A stretch of 64,000 nucleotides of DNA from an uncultured Prevotella sp. (lineage in GTDB: Bacteria; Bacteroidota; Bacteroidia; Bacteroidales; Bacteroidaceae), in NCBI GenBank assembly GCA_900550365.1, contig URRR01000002.1, positions 62,001 to 126,000 on the forward strand. Direction: 5' to 3'. The number at the start of each line of letters is the position of its first letter. Positions within the stretch are counted from its first letter, which is position 1. This document shows positions 43,564 to 51,586 of the stretch, in pieces. Both the position numbers and the translations under genes were made by a program. Under the pieces are notes generated by a model. The model was not told the DNA's origin. It did no database searches and saw only the letters and a list, made by a program, of their open reading frames with translations.

Positions 43564-43650
43564 TACGAAAGGCCATGTTTTAGCGCATGATTGACGGTTA
43601 ACCGTTATATAATAGACGGCCTTTTACGAGCCCAAAGACCGTCTGTCGGG
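43564..43650. repeat. GGCCGTCTTT-type repeat block (copy E, decayed)
   Basis: CGAAAGGCCATGTTTTAGCG, TTGACGGTTAACCG, TAGACGGCCTTTTACGAG and AAAGACCGTCTGTCGGG. Units match the family but with more substitutions than the other copies. Confidence 0.6.
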
Positions 43651-43667
43651 TTCATCCGCAGTTCAGA

Positions 43668-43945
43668 TGCATAATGACAGAACGATGGATGTAAACAATA
43701 GAAACAGCAAATAAGGCAATTACAGTTATTTTATTTTCCGTAAACATCTCTCACCTGTCACTTTTCTTCATAACTCATTTATTTTCAACCGGTTATGCAG
43801 TGACAGATATTTTTACATCTATCACAGACTTGCAAGGCGCATTTATTTTCAGCTTATAGTGCAGTGACAGATGTTTTTTACATCTGTCACCGGCCAACAG
43901 CCTGATTGTCTGCGTTATATGCATGAAAAGTGACAGATGAGAGAT
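43668..43945. repeat. Dispersed GTGACAGAT element (copy 2, complete, MITE-like)
   Basis: Terminal inverted repeats of 21 bases (43746-43766 and 43925-43945, one mismatch; core CTGTCACTTTTC / GAAAAGTGACAG). Inside are two related tandem units, each beginning CATTTATTTTCA and ending with a GTGACAGAT hairpin: 43800-43825, and GTGACAGATG (43864-43873) with CATCTGTCAC (43881-43890), perfect. The left flank 43668-43745 also matches the copy at 18441. No coding capacity. Confidence 0.72.
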
Positions 43946-44194
43946 AAATCAAAAAAATCTTTATCAGTTAACCGCACGGCATGCTTCACTAACCGCTGAT
44001 ACCCTCTGCCGGCATGCGTCGTCTTGAAATATTGTATATCTGAACTGCGGAAGACTCAAAACGATAAGACTTTAATTCTTCTAATAAAGCAGATTTAGCT
44101 TAAGGATAGAGCATTATCACAGACAAAAATATAAAAATAGCAATTCAGACAAAATATTCTGAGACATAAAGTGTAATAATACAACATTTATTTA

Positions 44195-44202
44195 TAAATT
44201 TG
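44195..44202 (+). promoter_or_regulatory. -7 box of the GH51 gene
   Basis: TAAATTTG, 36 bases before the ATG at 44239. No TTTG at the usual distance, which may mean activator dependence. Confidence 0.5.
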
Positions 44203-44238
44203 CAACATAATAACAATAAAGCCTAATATTATCAAATC

Positions 44239-46218
44239 ATGAAAAAACATTACGTGCTACTGGCAGCTTTGACACTAACCTGTGTTGAAACAGCAATTGC
44301 CCAGAATCCTGACGTTATGGTTATACAGGCCAACAAGACAGGAGCCGAGATACAACCAACGATGTACGGACATTTTCTTGAAGACATCAACTATGCTGCT
44401 GACGGAGGTCTGTATGCCGAACTTGTAAAGAACCGCTCGTTTGAATTTCCGCAACATTTCATGGGCTGGAAAGTTTTCGGCAACGTAAAATTAAAAAATG
44501 ACGGTCCGTTTGACCGCAACCCACACTACGTTGAACTCTCGCCAACCGGACACGAAGTAAAGCTGACCGGTATTGAGAACGAGGGCTTTTTCGGAATAGG
44601 TATAAAGTCTGATGAGAGTTACCGTTTCTCTGTTTGGGCACGCGGTGCAGGCCAGAAGATAAGAATAGAACTTGTCAACACCGCGTCAATGGGCGAATCG
44701 CAAATCATCACTTCAAATGATATATCCATAACTTCAGACGGATGGAAGAAATATGAGACAATAATCACACCTAAACAGACATTCGCAAAAGCCCGTCTGC
44801 GCATATTCCTCGCCTCTAAAGGAAATGTTGACCTCGAACACGTGTCGTTGTTCCCGGTTGACACATGGAAAGGCCGCAAAAACGGTTTGCGTAAAGACCT
44901 TGCGCAGGCATTGGCCGACACAAAACCCGGCGTATTCCGCTTTCCTGGCGGTTGCATAGTAGAAGGAACTGACCTGGCCACACGCTACAACTGGAAGAAC
45001 TCTGTAGGTCCGGTTGAGAACCGTCCCCTAAATGAGAACCGTTGGCAATACTCATTCAGCCACCGCTATTTCCCAGACTATTACCAGTCTTACGGAATGG
45101 GATTTTTCGAATTGTTCCAGTTAGCCGAAGACATGGGTGCCGAGCCGTTGCCTGTCGTTAGCTGCGGACTTGCATGCCAGTTTCAGAACAACAGTGAGGA
45201 TGCACACGTGAAAGTATCCGACCTCGGACCATACATCCAGGACGCACTTGACCTCATTGAGTTTGCCAATGGTGATACGACAACAACATGGGGACGCCTG
45301 CGCGCAGAAATGGGACATCCCGCTCCGTTCAACATGAAGTACATAGCTGTCGGCAACGAACAATGGGGCGAGGGATATCCGGCACGCCTTGAAAAGTTTG
45401 TAGAGGCCATACGTAAGGCTTACCCTGACATCAAGATAATAGGTTCCGCAGGGCCTAATTCGGAAGGAAAAGATTTTGATTATCTTTGGCCAGAAATGAG
45501 AAAACTTAAAGTAGACCTTGTAGACGAGCACTTCTACCGCCCTGAGGACTGGTTCCTCGCCTCTGGCAACCGCTATGACAATTATGACAGGAAAGGTCCG
45601 AAAGTATTTGCCGGTGAGTACGCCTGCCACGGTAAAGGTAAGAAATGGAATCATTTCCACGCATCACTTCTTGAAGCCGCGTTCCTGACAGGTGTTGAAC
45701 GAAACGCAGACATAGTGTACATGGCCACATATGCACCCCTGCTTGCTCACGTTGAAGGTTGGCAGTGGCGGCCAGACCTTATATGGTTTGACAATCTTCG
45801 CTCGGTACGCACCTGCAGCTGGTATGTCCAGTGGCTCTACGGCCACAACCGCGGAACAAACGTTGTGCCGCTTACAATGGACGGCAAGCCTGTAAGCGGT
45901 CAACCCGGACAGAACGGGATGTTTGCAAGTGCGGTTTTGGACAAGCCGACCAATACATATATAATTAAGGTGGTAAATACTTCTGACAGCGCACGCAAGA
46001 TAAAGATTGAATTCCGTGGTCTGAAAAAATCCATAAAACTTGATAATGGGAAACGCCTTACGTTACATTCAGACAATCCTGACGCTGACAACACTCTTGA
46101 CAATCCGGCATTGATTGTGCCGCAAGAAAGTGCCATGGAAGTAAATGGCAGATGTATTGAGACAGAAATAGGCCCGGCTACATTCTCTGTGTACAGAGTA
46201 ACAGCTGACAAAGAATAA
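44239..46218 (+). CDS. Secreted alpha-L-arabinofuranosidase, glycoside hydrolase family 51
   Basis: 659 residues. Signal peptide (residues 1-21, cut after AIA). N-terminal segment EIQPTMYGHFLEDINYAADGGLYAELV is the GH51 start, shown here in two runs. A carbohydrate-binding-like insert is at ~75-210, then the (beta/alpha)8 barrel with acid/base Glu374 (VGNEQWGEG) and nucleophile Glu460 (FAGEYACHG). A C-terminal beta-sandwich is at ~540-655. It removes arabinose side chains from arabinan or arabinoxylan, which complements the pectate lyase at 15.5-18.4 kb. Monocistronic; no transporter or regulator adjoins it. Confidence 0.93.
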   Translation: MKKHYVLLAALTLTCVETAIAQNPDVMVIQANKTGAEIQPTMYGHFLEDINYAADGGLYAELVKNRSFEFPQHFMGWKVFGNVKLKNDGPFDRNPHYVELSPTGHEVKLTGIENEGFFGIGIKSDESYRFSVWARGAGQKIRIELVNTASMGESQIITSNDISITSDGWKKYETIITPKQTFAKARLRIFLASKGNVDLEHVSLFPVDTWKGRKNGLRKDLAQALADTKPGVFRFPGGCIVEGTDLATRYNWKNSVGPVENRPLNENRWQYSFSHRYFPDYYQSYGMGFFELFQLAEDMGAEPLPVVSCGLACQFQNNSEDAHVKVSDLGPYIQDALDLIEFANGDTTTTWGRLRAEMGHPAPFNMKYIAVGNEQWGEGYPARLEKFVEAIRKAYPDIKIIGSAGPNSEGKDFDYLWPEMRKLKVDLVDEHFYRPEDWFLASGNRYDNYDRKGPKVFAGEYACHGKGKKWNHFHASLLEAAFLTGVERNADIVYMATYAPLLAHVEGWQWRPDLIWFDNLRSVRTCSWYVQWLYGHNRGTNVVPLTMDGKPVSGQPGQNGMFASAVLDKPTNTYIIKVVNTSDSARKIKIEFRGLKKSIKLDNGKRLTLHSDNPDADNTLDNPALIVPQESAMEVNGRCIETEIGPATFSVYRVTADKE

Positions 46219-46226
46219 GCCCAACG

Positions 46227-46607
46227 TCAGCTCAACTTCCTGAACACAAATCTTACAATGACAAAGTTCGTTGGTATGGCTATACAGTACACAGGCACAG
46301 GTGCCAGCACTCTGTCAACGCCTAAATGGATAAAGAGGTTAAGCAGGCTTATCTGCAACAGATAATTGAACGCATGGGCACAGATAAATCCCAATCCGTT
46401 CTTAACCGACTTCCGACGGCGGAATGTATAACGGGCCGACATAATATAATTAAAGACAAGGCTTATAAAATAGCCGGCTGTATAGGCAGCATTAACACCC
46501 AAAACGCCGTGCAACAGCCAATATATGCCATAGTGCAGGGCTGTTGCCACGGCTCCTACTATGCCAAAACGCACTATCTCTTTTATCGTTTCCCGATTAA
46601 GGCGCAT
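46227..46607 (-). CDS. GtrA-family membrane protein
   Basis: 126 residues from ATG 46607, four membrane helices (VRFGIVGAVATALHYGIYWLL is helix 1 in outline; C-terminal FVIVRFVFRKL). GtrA proteins are thought to move lipid-linked sugars across the inner membrane in surface glycan synthesis. The frame is open to an ATG at 46646, but the -7 box TATCTTTG at 46633-46640 excludes that start. It ends 8 bases after the GH51 stop, convergent. Confidence 0.85.
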   Translation of the reverse strand: MRLNRETIKEIVRFGIVGAVATALHYGIYWLLHGVLGVNAAYTAGYFISLVFNYIMSARYTFRRRKSVKNGLGFICAHAFNYLLQISLLNLFIHLGVDRVLAPVPVYCIAIPTNFVIVRFVFRKLS

Positions 46608-46632
46608 TTCTTTAAATGTTGTTACCAGCATG

Positions 46633-46640
46633 CAAAGATA
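46633..46640 (-). promoter_or_regulatory. -7 box of the GtrA gene
   Basis: TATCTTTG on the minus strand; TTTG at 46657-46660 is only 16 bases away, so the spacing is short. Confidence 0.45.
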
Positions 46641-46760
46641 CGTCAAAAATCCTTAGCAAAGCCATTAAGGCACATTATTTTACGTGAACCGATATTATTT
46701 GACTGCAAAGACTAACCATAAAAATAACCCTGCTTAGGCGGCATTATCGGTATAAATTAT

Positions 46761-46768
46761 TAATTTTG
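46761..46768 (+). promoter_or_regulatory. -7 box of glmS
   Basis: TAATTTTG, 21 bases before the ATG at 46790. No glmS ribozyme or long leader is present. Confidence 0.55.
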
Positions 46769-46789
46769 CAGAAAAATTATATTATCATC

Positions 46790-48640
46790 ATGTGTGGCAT
46801 TGTAGGATATATCGGCTTCAGAAAAGCTTACCCTATTCTGATTGAAGGGCTTAAGCGCCTTGAATACCGCGGTTATGATTCTGCGGGCATCGCCCTTGTC
46901 AACGGAGATGGGCAGATGAATGTATATAAAGAGAAGGGTAAAGTGGCTAAACTTGAGGCTCTTGCAGCTGGACGCGACACGTCCGGAAGTTTAGGCATAG
47001 CCCACACCCGCTGGGCAACTCACGGCGAGCCGTCAGCCGTCAATGCTCACCCGCAGGTATCGCAGAGCGGACGCCTGGCTATAGTGCACAACGGCATTAT
47101 AGAAAACTATGCAGACCTTAAAGAGTTCCTTCTCGGTAAAGGCTTTACATTCAAGAGTGAGACTGATACAGAAGTTCTCGTGCAGTTAGTGGAATTCATG
47201 CAGCAGACTTACGGCAAAGACCTTGAAGGGGCCGTGGTAATGGCATTAAGACGTGTAGTGGGAGCTTACTCCATTGCAATAATAGACAAATGCTGTCCTG
47301 ACAAAATTGTCGCCGCACGCAAGAGCAGTCCGCTCGTAATAGGTGTAGGCGAGGATTACAAAGAATTCTTCCTCGCATCTGACCCTCTTCCATTCGGCGA
47401 ATACACAAATAAGCTGATTTACCTTAACGACAACGAGGTTGCTTTATTAAGAAAAGGCCACGACGTAGAAATAAGGAATCTTGACAATAAGGAAATTGCG
47501 CACGATGTAAAAGAGGTTGACATTAATCTTGAGTCTTTAAGCCGTGGAAACTTTGAGCATTTCATGCTGAAAGAGATTTATGACCAGCCTGAATGCATAT
47601 CTGACTGCATGCGCGGACGTCTGCTGCGCGGACAAAAACGCATCGTACTGAGCGCATTGTCACTGCATCGTGACGAACTTACACATGCCGGAAGATTTAT
47701 AATCGTGGCATGCGGCACATCGTGGCACGCAGGGCTGGTTGGCAAACAGCTAATCGAGCAGTGGGCAAAAGTCCCTGTTGAAATCGAATATGCTTCGGAG
47801 TTCCGTTACCGTAACCCTGTTATCATGCCAGGTAATGTTGTCATAGCCATATCGCAAAGCGGAGAGACGGCAGACACTCTTGCAGCTTTTGAGCTGGCAA
47901 AGAAGAACGGAGCATTATGTTTCGGCATCGTTAACGTAGTCGGCTCAAGCATTGCCCGTGCTTCTGACACAGGAATTTACATCCACGTAGGACCGGAAAT
48001 AGGCGTAGCATCAACAAAGGCTTTCACTGGCCAGGTTACAGTTCTTACATTGTTCGCTCTGGCTCTGGCTCATGAACGTGGCACAATTTCACAAAGTGAA
48101 TATGAAGAAACGATTGAAGAACTGGGCCGTATTCCTGACAAAATGAAAGCTGTGCTCGCCAAGAATAATGACATCAAGGAGATTGCCCTCACACTGACTT
48201 ATGCTGAAAACGCTCTGTACATGGGCCGCGGATACAACTACCCGGTGGCATTGGAGGGAGCGTTGAAATTGAAGGAAATCAGTTATATCCACGCTGAAGG
48301 CTATCCGGCTGCCGAAATGAAACACGGCCCGATAGCGCTTATTGACGAGGACATGCCCGTAGTTTTTGTCGCTACACACCATCAGTTGTATAAAAAGATA
48401 TTAAGTAATATTGAAGAGGTTAAGGCCCGCAACGGCCGTATCATAGCTGTTGTAACTGAAGGCGACGAGGCTGTCAGCAATATTGCAGAGGCTGTAGTGG
48501 CCGTTCCCCCTACCCTGGCACCGCTTGCACCGCTGCTGTCTGTCATCCCGTTGCAGCTGATTGCCTATCATGTAGCTGTAGCCAAGGGACTTAACGTTGA
48601 CCAGCCAAGAAATCTGGCCAAATCAGTAACAGTAGAATAA
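46790..48640 (+). CDS. glmS: Glutamine--fructose-6-phosphate aminotransferase (isomerizing)
   Basis: 616 residues. The start is fixed by the catalytic N-terminal Cys (M-CGIVGYIG). GATase II domain at ~1-230 with GIAHTRWATHGEPS and HNGIIENY; two SIS domains at ~290-430 and ~460-600 with CGTSWHAG, SQSGETADTLAA and EVASTKAFT-type VASTKAFTGQ; C-terminal LAKSVTVE. First step of UDP-GlcNAc synthesis for peptidoglycan and LPS. It is followed by fmt after 45 bases. Confidence 0.97.
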   Translation: MCGIVGYIGFRKAYPILIEGLKRLEYRGYDSAGIALVNGDGQMNVYKEKGKVAKLEALAAGRDTSGSLGIAHTRWATHGEPSAVNAHPQVSQSGRLAIVHNGIIENYADLKEFLLGKGFTFKSETDTEVLVQLVEFMQQTYGKDLEGAVVMALRRVVGAYSIAIIDKCCPDKIVAARKSSPLVIGVGEDYKEFFLASDPLPFGEYTNKLIYLNDNEVALLRKGHDVEIRNLDNKEIAHDVKEVDINLESLSRGNFEHFMLKEIYDQPECISDCMRGRLLRGQKRIVLSALSLHRDELTHAGRFIIVACGTSWHAGLVGKQLIEQWAKVPVEIEYASEFRYRNPVIMPGNVVIAISQSGETADTLAAFELAKKNGALCFGIVNVVGSSIARASDTGIYIHVGPEIGVASTKAFTGQVTVLTLFALALAHERGTISQSEYEETIEELGRIPDKMKAVLAKNNDIKEIALTLTYAENALYMGRGYNYPVALEGALKLKEISYIHAEGYPAAEMKHGPIALIDEDMPVVFVATHHQLYKKILSNIEEVKARNGRIIAVVTEGDEAVSNIAEAVVAVPPTLAPLAPLLSVIPLQLIAYHVAVAKGLNVDQPRNLAKSVTVE

Positions 48641-48685
48641 AAACTGAAATTAAGATACATATCAGTAGAAAGAGAGCTGAGACAT

Positions 48686-49672
48686 ATGACAAAGAAAGAT
48701 TTAAGGATAGTTTTCATGGGTACGCCTGAGTTTGCAGTAGGCACGCTGCAGGCTTTGGTTGACGGCGGATATAATATCGTGGCAGTGGTGACACAGCCTG
48801 ACAAGCCTGTGGGCCGCCATCAAGACACACTTATGCCATCTGCCGTAAAGCAATATGCAACGAGTATCGGACTACCGGTGCTTCAACCTGTAAAAATGAA
48901 AGATCCTCAGTTTATTGAGGAGTTGGCCGGTTATCATGCTGACCTGCAGGTTGTAGTAGCATTCAGAATGCTGCCTGAGGTTGTATGGGCAATGCCTCGT
49001 TTCGGAACGTTTAATGTTCACGCAGCACTGCTGCCGCAATACAGAGGAGCCGCACCTATCAACTGGGCCGTAATAAACGGTGAGAAGCAGACAGGCGTAA
49101 CTACGTTCTTCCTTGACCATGAGATTGATACCGGACGTATAATCATGCAGGCTCCGTTTGACATTAAAGACGATTATAATGTCGAAGATGTTTACGATGG
49201 ACTTATGAAGCTCGGTGCAGACTTGGCTATCAGGACAATAGACAAAATTATTGAAGGCGACGGTCATGTTGACTCTTTACCGCAGGAAGAGATGATGCCG
49301 GTAGGGAAAGAGCTTCACAGTGCGCCGAAGATTTTTAAAGAGACATGCCAGATAGATTGGACTTTGCCCGCTTTAAGAATACACAATTTTGTAAGAGGCC
49401 TGTCACCTTACCCCGGTTCATGGAGTAATCTTACAGACAATGTTGGAAAGTCAACAGTACTGAAAATATTCAAAACGTCATTGACAGACATTACTTGCGA
49501 CGCGAAAAAACAAGGTACAATCATTGTAAACAGCGGGCACATATTAGTTGCAACGGCAGACAAATGGCTTCAATTGGACGAAATACAGTTGAGCGGCAAG
49601 AAAAGAATGGATGCCAAGGCTTTTCTTAATGGTTTCAGAAACATTGAGAATTATATGTTGACACACGTATGA
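48686..49672 (+). CDS. fmt: Methionyl-tRNA formyltransferase
   Basis: 328 residues. N-terminal formyltransferase domain with MGTPEFAVGTL, the catalytic segment FNVHAALLPQYRGAAPINWA (Asn/His) with the downstream Asp in HEIDTGRII, and the C-terminal OB-like domain starting near LSPYPGSW. It formylates initiator Met-tRNA. Same strand as glmS, gap of 45 bases. Confidence 0.95.
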   Translation: MTKKDLRIVFMGTPEFAVGTLQALVDGGYNIVAVVTQPDKPVGRHQDTLMPSAVKQYATSIGLPVLQPVKMKDPQFIEELAGYHADLQVVVAFRMLPEVVWAMPRFGTFNVHAALLPQYRGAAPINWAVINGEKQTGVTTFFLDHEIDTGRIIMQAPFDIKDDYNVEDVYDGLMKLGADLAIRTIDKIIEGDGHVDSLPQEEMMPVGKELHSAPKIFKETCQIDWTLPALRIHNFVRGLSPYPGSWSNLTDNVGKSTVLKIFKTSLTDITCDAKKQGTIIVNSGHILVATADKWLQLDEIQLSGKKRMDAKAFLNGFRNIENYMLTHV

Positions 49673-49690
49673 ACGCATAATCAAACAAGT

Positions 49691-49739
49691 AAAGAGTATA
49701 TGAATATCCATTAATCTTTGGATGTATTCATATACCCTT
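49691..49739. terminator. Convergent terminator overlapping the acyltransferase 3' end
   Basis: AAAGAGTATATGAATATCCA (49691-49710) pairs with 49719-49739 (TGGAT-G-TATTCATATACCCTTT, one or two bulges). A/T flanks on both sides would serve fmt (+) and the minus-strand gene, whose stop codon lies in the loop. Confidence 0.65.
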
Positions 49740-50253
49740 TCTTTATAAACCATGACTCATCGGCAGACAATAGTAACCGTTTCTTTGCTGAACGCGTAAG
49801 TCCTTTGCTGTCAAGATTATACTGATTGTTCTTTTTTACATAGTCGTCAACAGTACATATAAACCGGGCCGGATTGCCTCCAACTACACTACCTGACGGT
49901 ATCGAACGGCACACCACGCTGCCGGCAGCAATAAGCACATTGTCTTCTACGGTTACACCGGGCATTATAAGAGCATTGTTGCCAATGTAAACATTATTAC
50001 CAATTATTACCCGGCCAAAGCAATCAAACTTGGGAAACTTCATCCTCGCAACCTGGCTGCCACCATGAGTAAAAATCTTTACACCATGAGTTATCTGACA
50101 ATTTGAACCTATTTTTATCAGGAACGGCTCTGCCTCGCTCCAAAAGCATGAAGCAAAAGTTGTGTTATCGCCAAACTGTACACCTGCTTTCCTTGCAAGT
50201 TTAAGATATGACGGATGCTTTTTCCTAAAAAGTTTTAAAAATGAGAACGACAT
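49711..50253 (-). CDS. Hexapeptide-repeat (left-handed beta-helix) acyltransferase
   Basis: 180 residues. Repeats of the [LIV]-G-x4 type run through residues ~25-130: GDNTTFA, IGSNCQITHGVKIFTHGG, IGNNVYIGNNALIMPGVTVEDNVLIAAGSVVC. SIPSGSVVGGNPARFI then gives the family-typical acceptor/CoA end. It resembles maltose/galactoside O-acetyltransferases and polysaccharide acetyltransferases (WcaF/CysE type). It probably acetylates a surface sugar. Own promoter at 50288-50319. Confidence 0.85.
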   Translation of the reverse strand: MSFSFLKLFRKKHPSYLKLARKAGVQFGDNTTFASCFWSEAEPFLIKIGSNCQITHGVKIFTHGGSQVARMKFPKFDCFGRVIIGNNVYIGNNALIMPGVTVEDNVLIAAGSVVCRSIPSGSVVGGNPARFICTVDDYVKKNNQYNLDSKGLTRSAKKRLLLSADESWFIKKGYMNTSKD

Positions 50254-50287
50254 ATAGTTAAAACAAATAGAATTTTATTATAAAATA

Positions 50288-50319
50288 CAAATATATCAAC
50301 CGTTTCTTAAAAATGCAAA
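50288..50319 (-). promoter_or_regulatory. Promoter of the acyltransferase gene
   Basis: TTTG (50316-50319), 20 bases, TATATTTG (50288-50295) on the minus strand, 35 bases before the ATG. Confidence 0.7.
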
Positions 50320-50390
50320 ATAATTCAAATATTTGTTTTCCTGTTTTTGTTTTTTTTACAAAAAAGTTTTATTATCCCACATCATTTAAC

Positions 50391-50398
50391 TAACTTTG
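50391..50398 (+). promoter_or_regulatory. -7 box of mnmA
   Basis: TAACTTTG, 89 bases before the ATG at 50487. The upstream element is only T-rich. Confidence 0.5.
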
Positions 50399-50486
50399 CA
50401 CTAAGACAAATATAAATACAAGGTTTCACCCACTATGGTATATTTATAAAGTATGCCGAGAAAAAGACACTTCTGAAATTTAGATT

Positions 50487-51575
50487 ATGAATTATGAATT
50501 ACTTAACGGCAAACGTATTGCCGTACTTCTGTCGGGAGGCGTTGACAGTTCTGTTGTAGTTTACGAACTGGCATCAAAAGGATTCCGACCAGATTGTTTT
50601 TATATAAAAATAGGTCCTGAGGAAAGTGAGGAATGGGATTGCTCAAGCGAAGAGGATCTTGAAATGGCAACATCTGTAGCTGCAAAATACGGATGCAAGC
50701 TTGAGGTTGTAGACTGTCATAAGGAATACTGGAACCAGGTGACACGTTACACGATGGAAAAAGTCAAAGCGGGATTTACACCTAATCCGGATGTTATGTG
50801 CAACAGATTGATAAAATTCGGTGCATTTGACACAAAAGCCGGACATGAATATGACCTTATTGCAACTGGACATTATGCCCAGACTGAAATAATCAACGGC
50901 ATGAAATGGCTGACAACAAGTCCTGACCCGGTAAAAGACCAGACTGATTTTCTTGCGCAGATACAGAACTGGCAACTTAAAAAAGCGCTTTTCCCTATCG
51001 GCGGAATGATGAAAGAAGAAGTCCGCACTATAGCTGAGCATGAACATCTTATCAACGCAAAGCGTAAGGACAGTCAAGGCATTTGTTTCCTGGGAAAAAT
51101 CAACTACAATGATTACATCCGCAAATATCTCGGTGAAAAACCAGGCGATGTTCTTGAACTGGAAACAGAAAAGAAAATAGGAAGTCATAAGGGGCTATGG
51201 TTCCACACGATAGGCCAGCGTCACGGGCTAGGTTTCGGTGGTGGTCCGTGGTATGCAGTTAAGAAAGACATGCAAGCCAACATTCTATATGTAAGCAGAG
51301 GATATGATCCAAAGTCCGCATACAAAAAAGACTTTAATATCCATGACTTCAATTTTCTGACATGTGACCCATGGCAAAAAGTTGAACAAATAAACGTAAC
51401 TTTCAAGATTCGCCATACTCCTGAATTTCACAAAGCCTCAATCGAACGTGCCGGTGACAACGCCTTTACAATACATTCAAAAGATCCAATACACGGAGTC
51501 GCACCGGGCCAGTTCTGCACAATATATGACGAGATGCATCACAAATGCATTGGAAGCGGCGAGATTTGTATATGA
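50487..51575 (+). CDS. mnmA: tRNA-specific 2-thiouridylase
   Basis: 362 residues. PP-loop LLSGGVDSSVVVYEL near residue 14, catalytic Cys in NPDVMCNRLIKF near 109, GHYAQ, second Cys in DSQGICFLGKINY near 207, and the C-terminal beta-barrel with SGEICI end. It thiolates U34 of tRNA-Glu/Gln/Lys. Length typical. It converges on recQ with only 11 bases between stops. Confidence 0.95.
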   Translation: MNYELLNGKRIAVLLSGGVDSSVVVYELASKGFRPDCFYIKIGPEESEEWDCSSEEDLEMATSVAAKYGCKLEVVDCHKEYWNQVTRYTMEKVKAGFTPNPDVMCNRLIKFGAFDTKAGHEYDLIATGHYAQTEIINGMKWLTTSPDPVKDQTDFLAQIQNWQLKKALFPIGGMMKEEVRTIAEHEHLINAKRKDSQGICFLGKINYNDYIRKYLGEKPGDVLELETEKKIGSHKGLWFHTIGQRHGLGFGGGPWYAVKKDMQANILYVSRGYDPKSAYKKDFNIHDFNFLTCDPWQKVEQINVTFKIRHTPEFHKASIERAGDNAFTIHSKDPIHGVAPGQFCTIYDEMHHKCIGSGEICI

Positions 51576-51586
51576 GAACAATGCCT

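Larger units (their letters stand above)
43319..44238. other. 920-base gene-free stretch before the arabinofuranosidase gene
   Basis: Holds a terminator (43382-43416), a GGCCGTC repeat block (43564-43650), an element with terminal inverted repeats (43668-43945) and the promoter of the GH51 gene (44195-44202). The parts at 43417-43563 and 43946-44190 show nothing recognisable. Confidence 0.7.

Noticed and set aside
43319..44238. Possible degenerate transposase gene in the long gap
   Set aside because: All frames are broken at short distance and similarity is only to the other non-coding repeat copy.
46741..46789. Possible glmS ribozyme leader
   Set aside because: Only ~20 bases lie between the promoter box and the ATG, far too short for the ribozyme fold.
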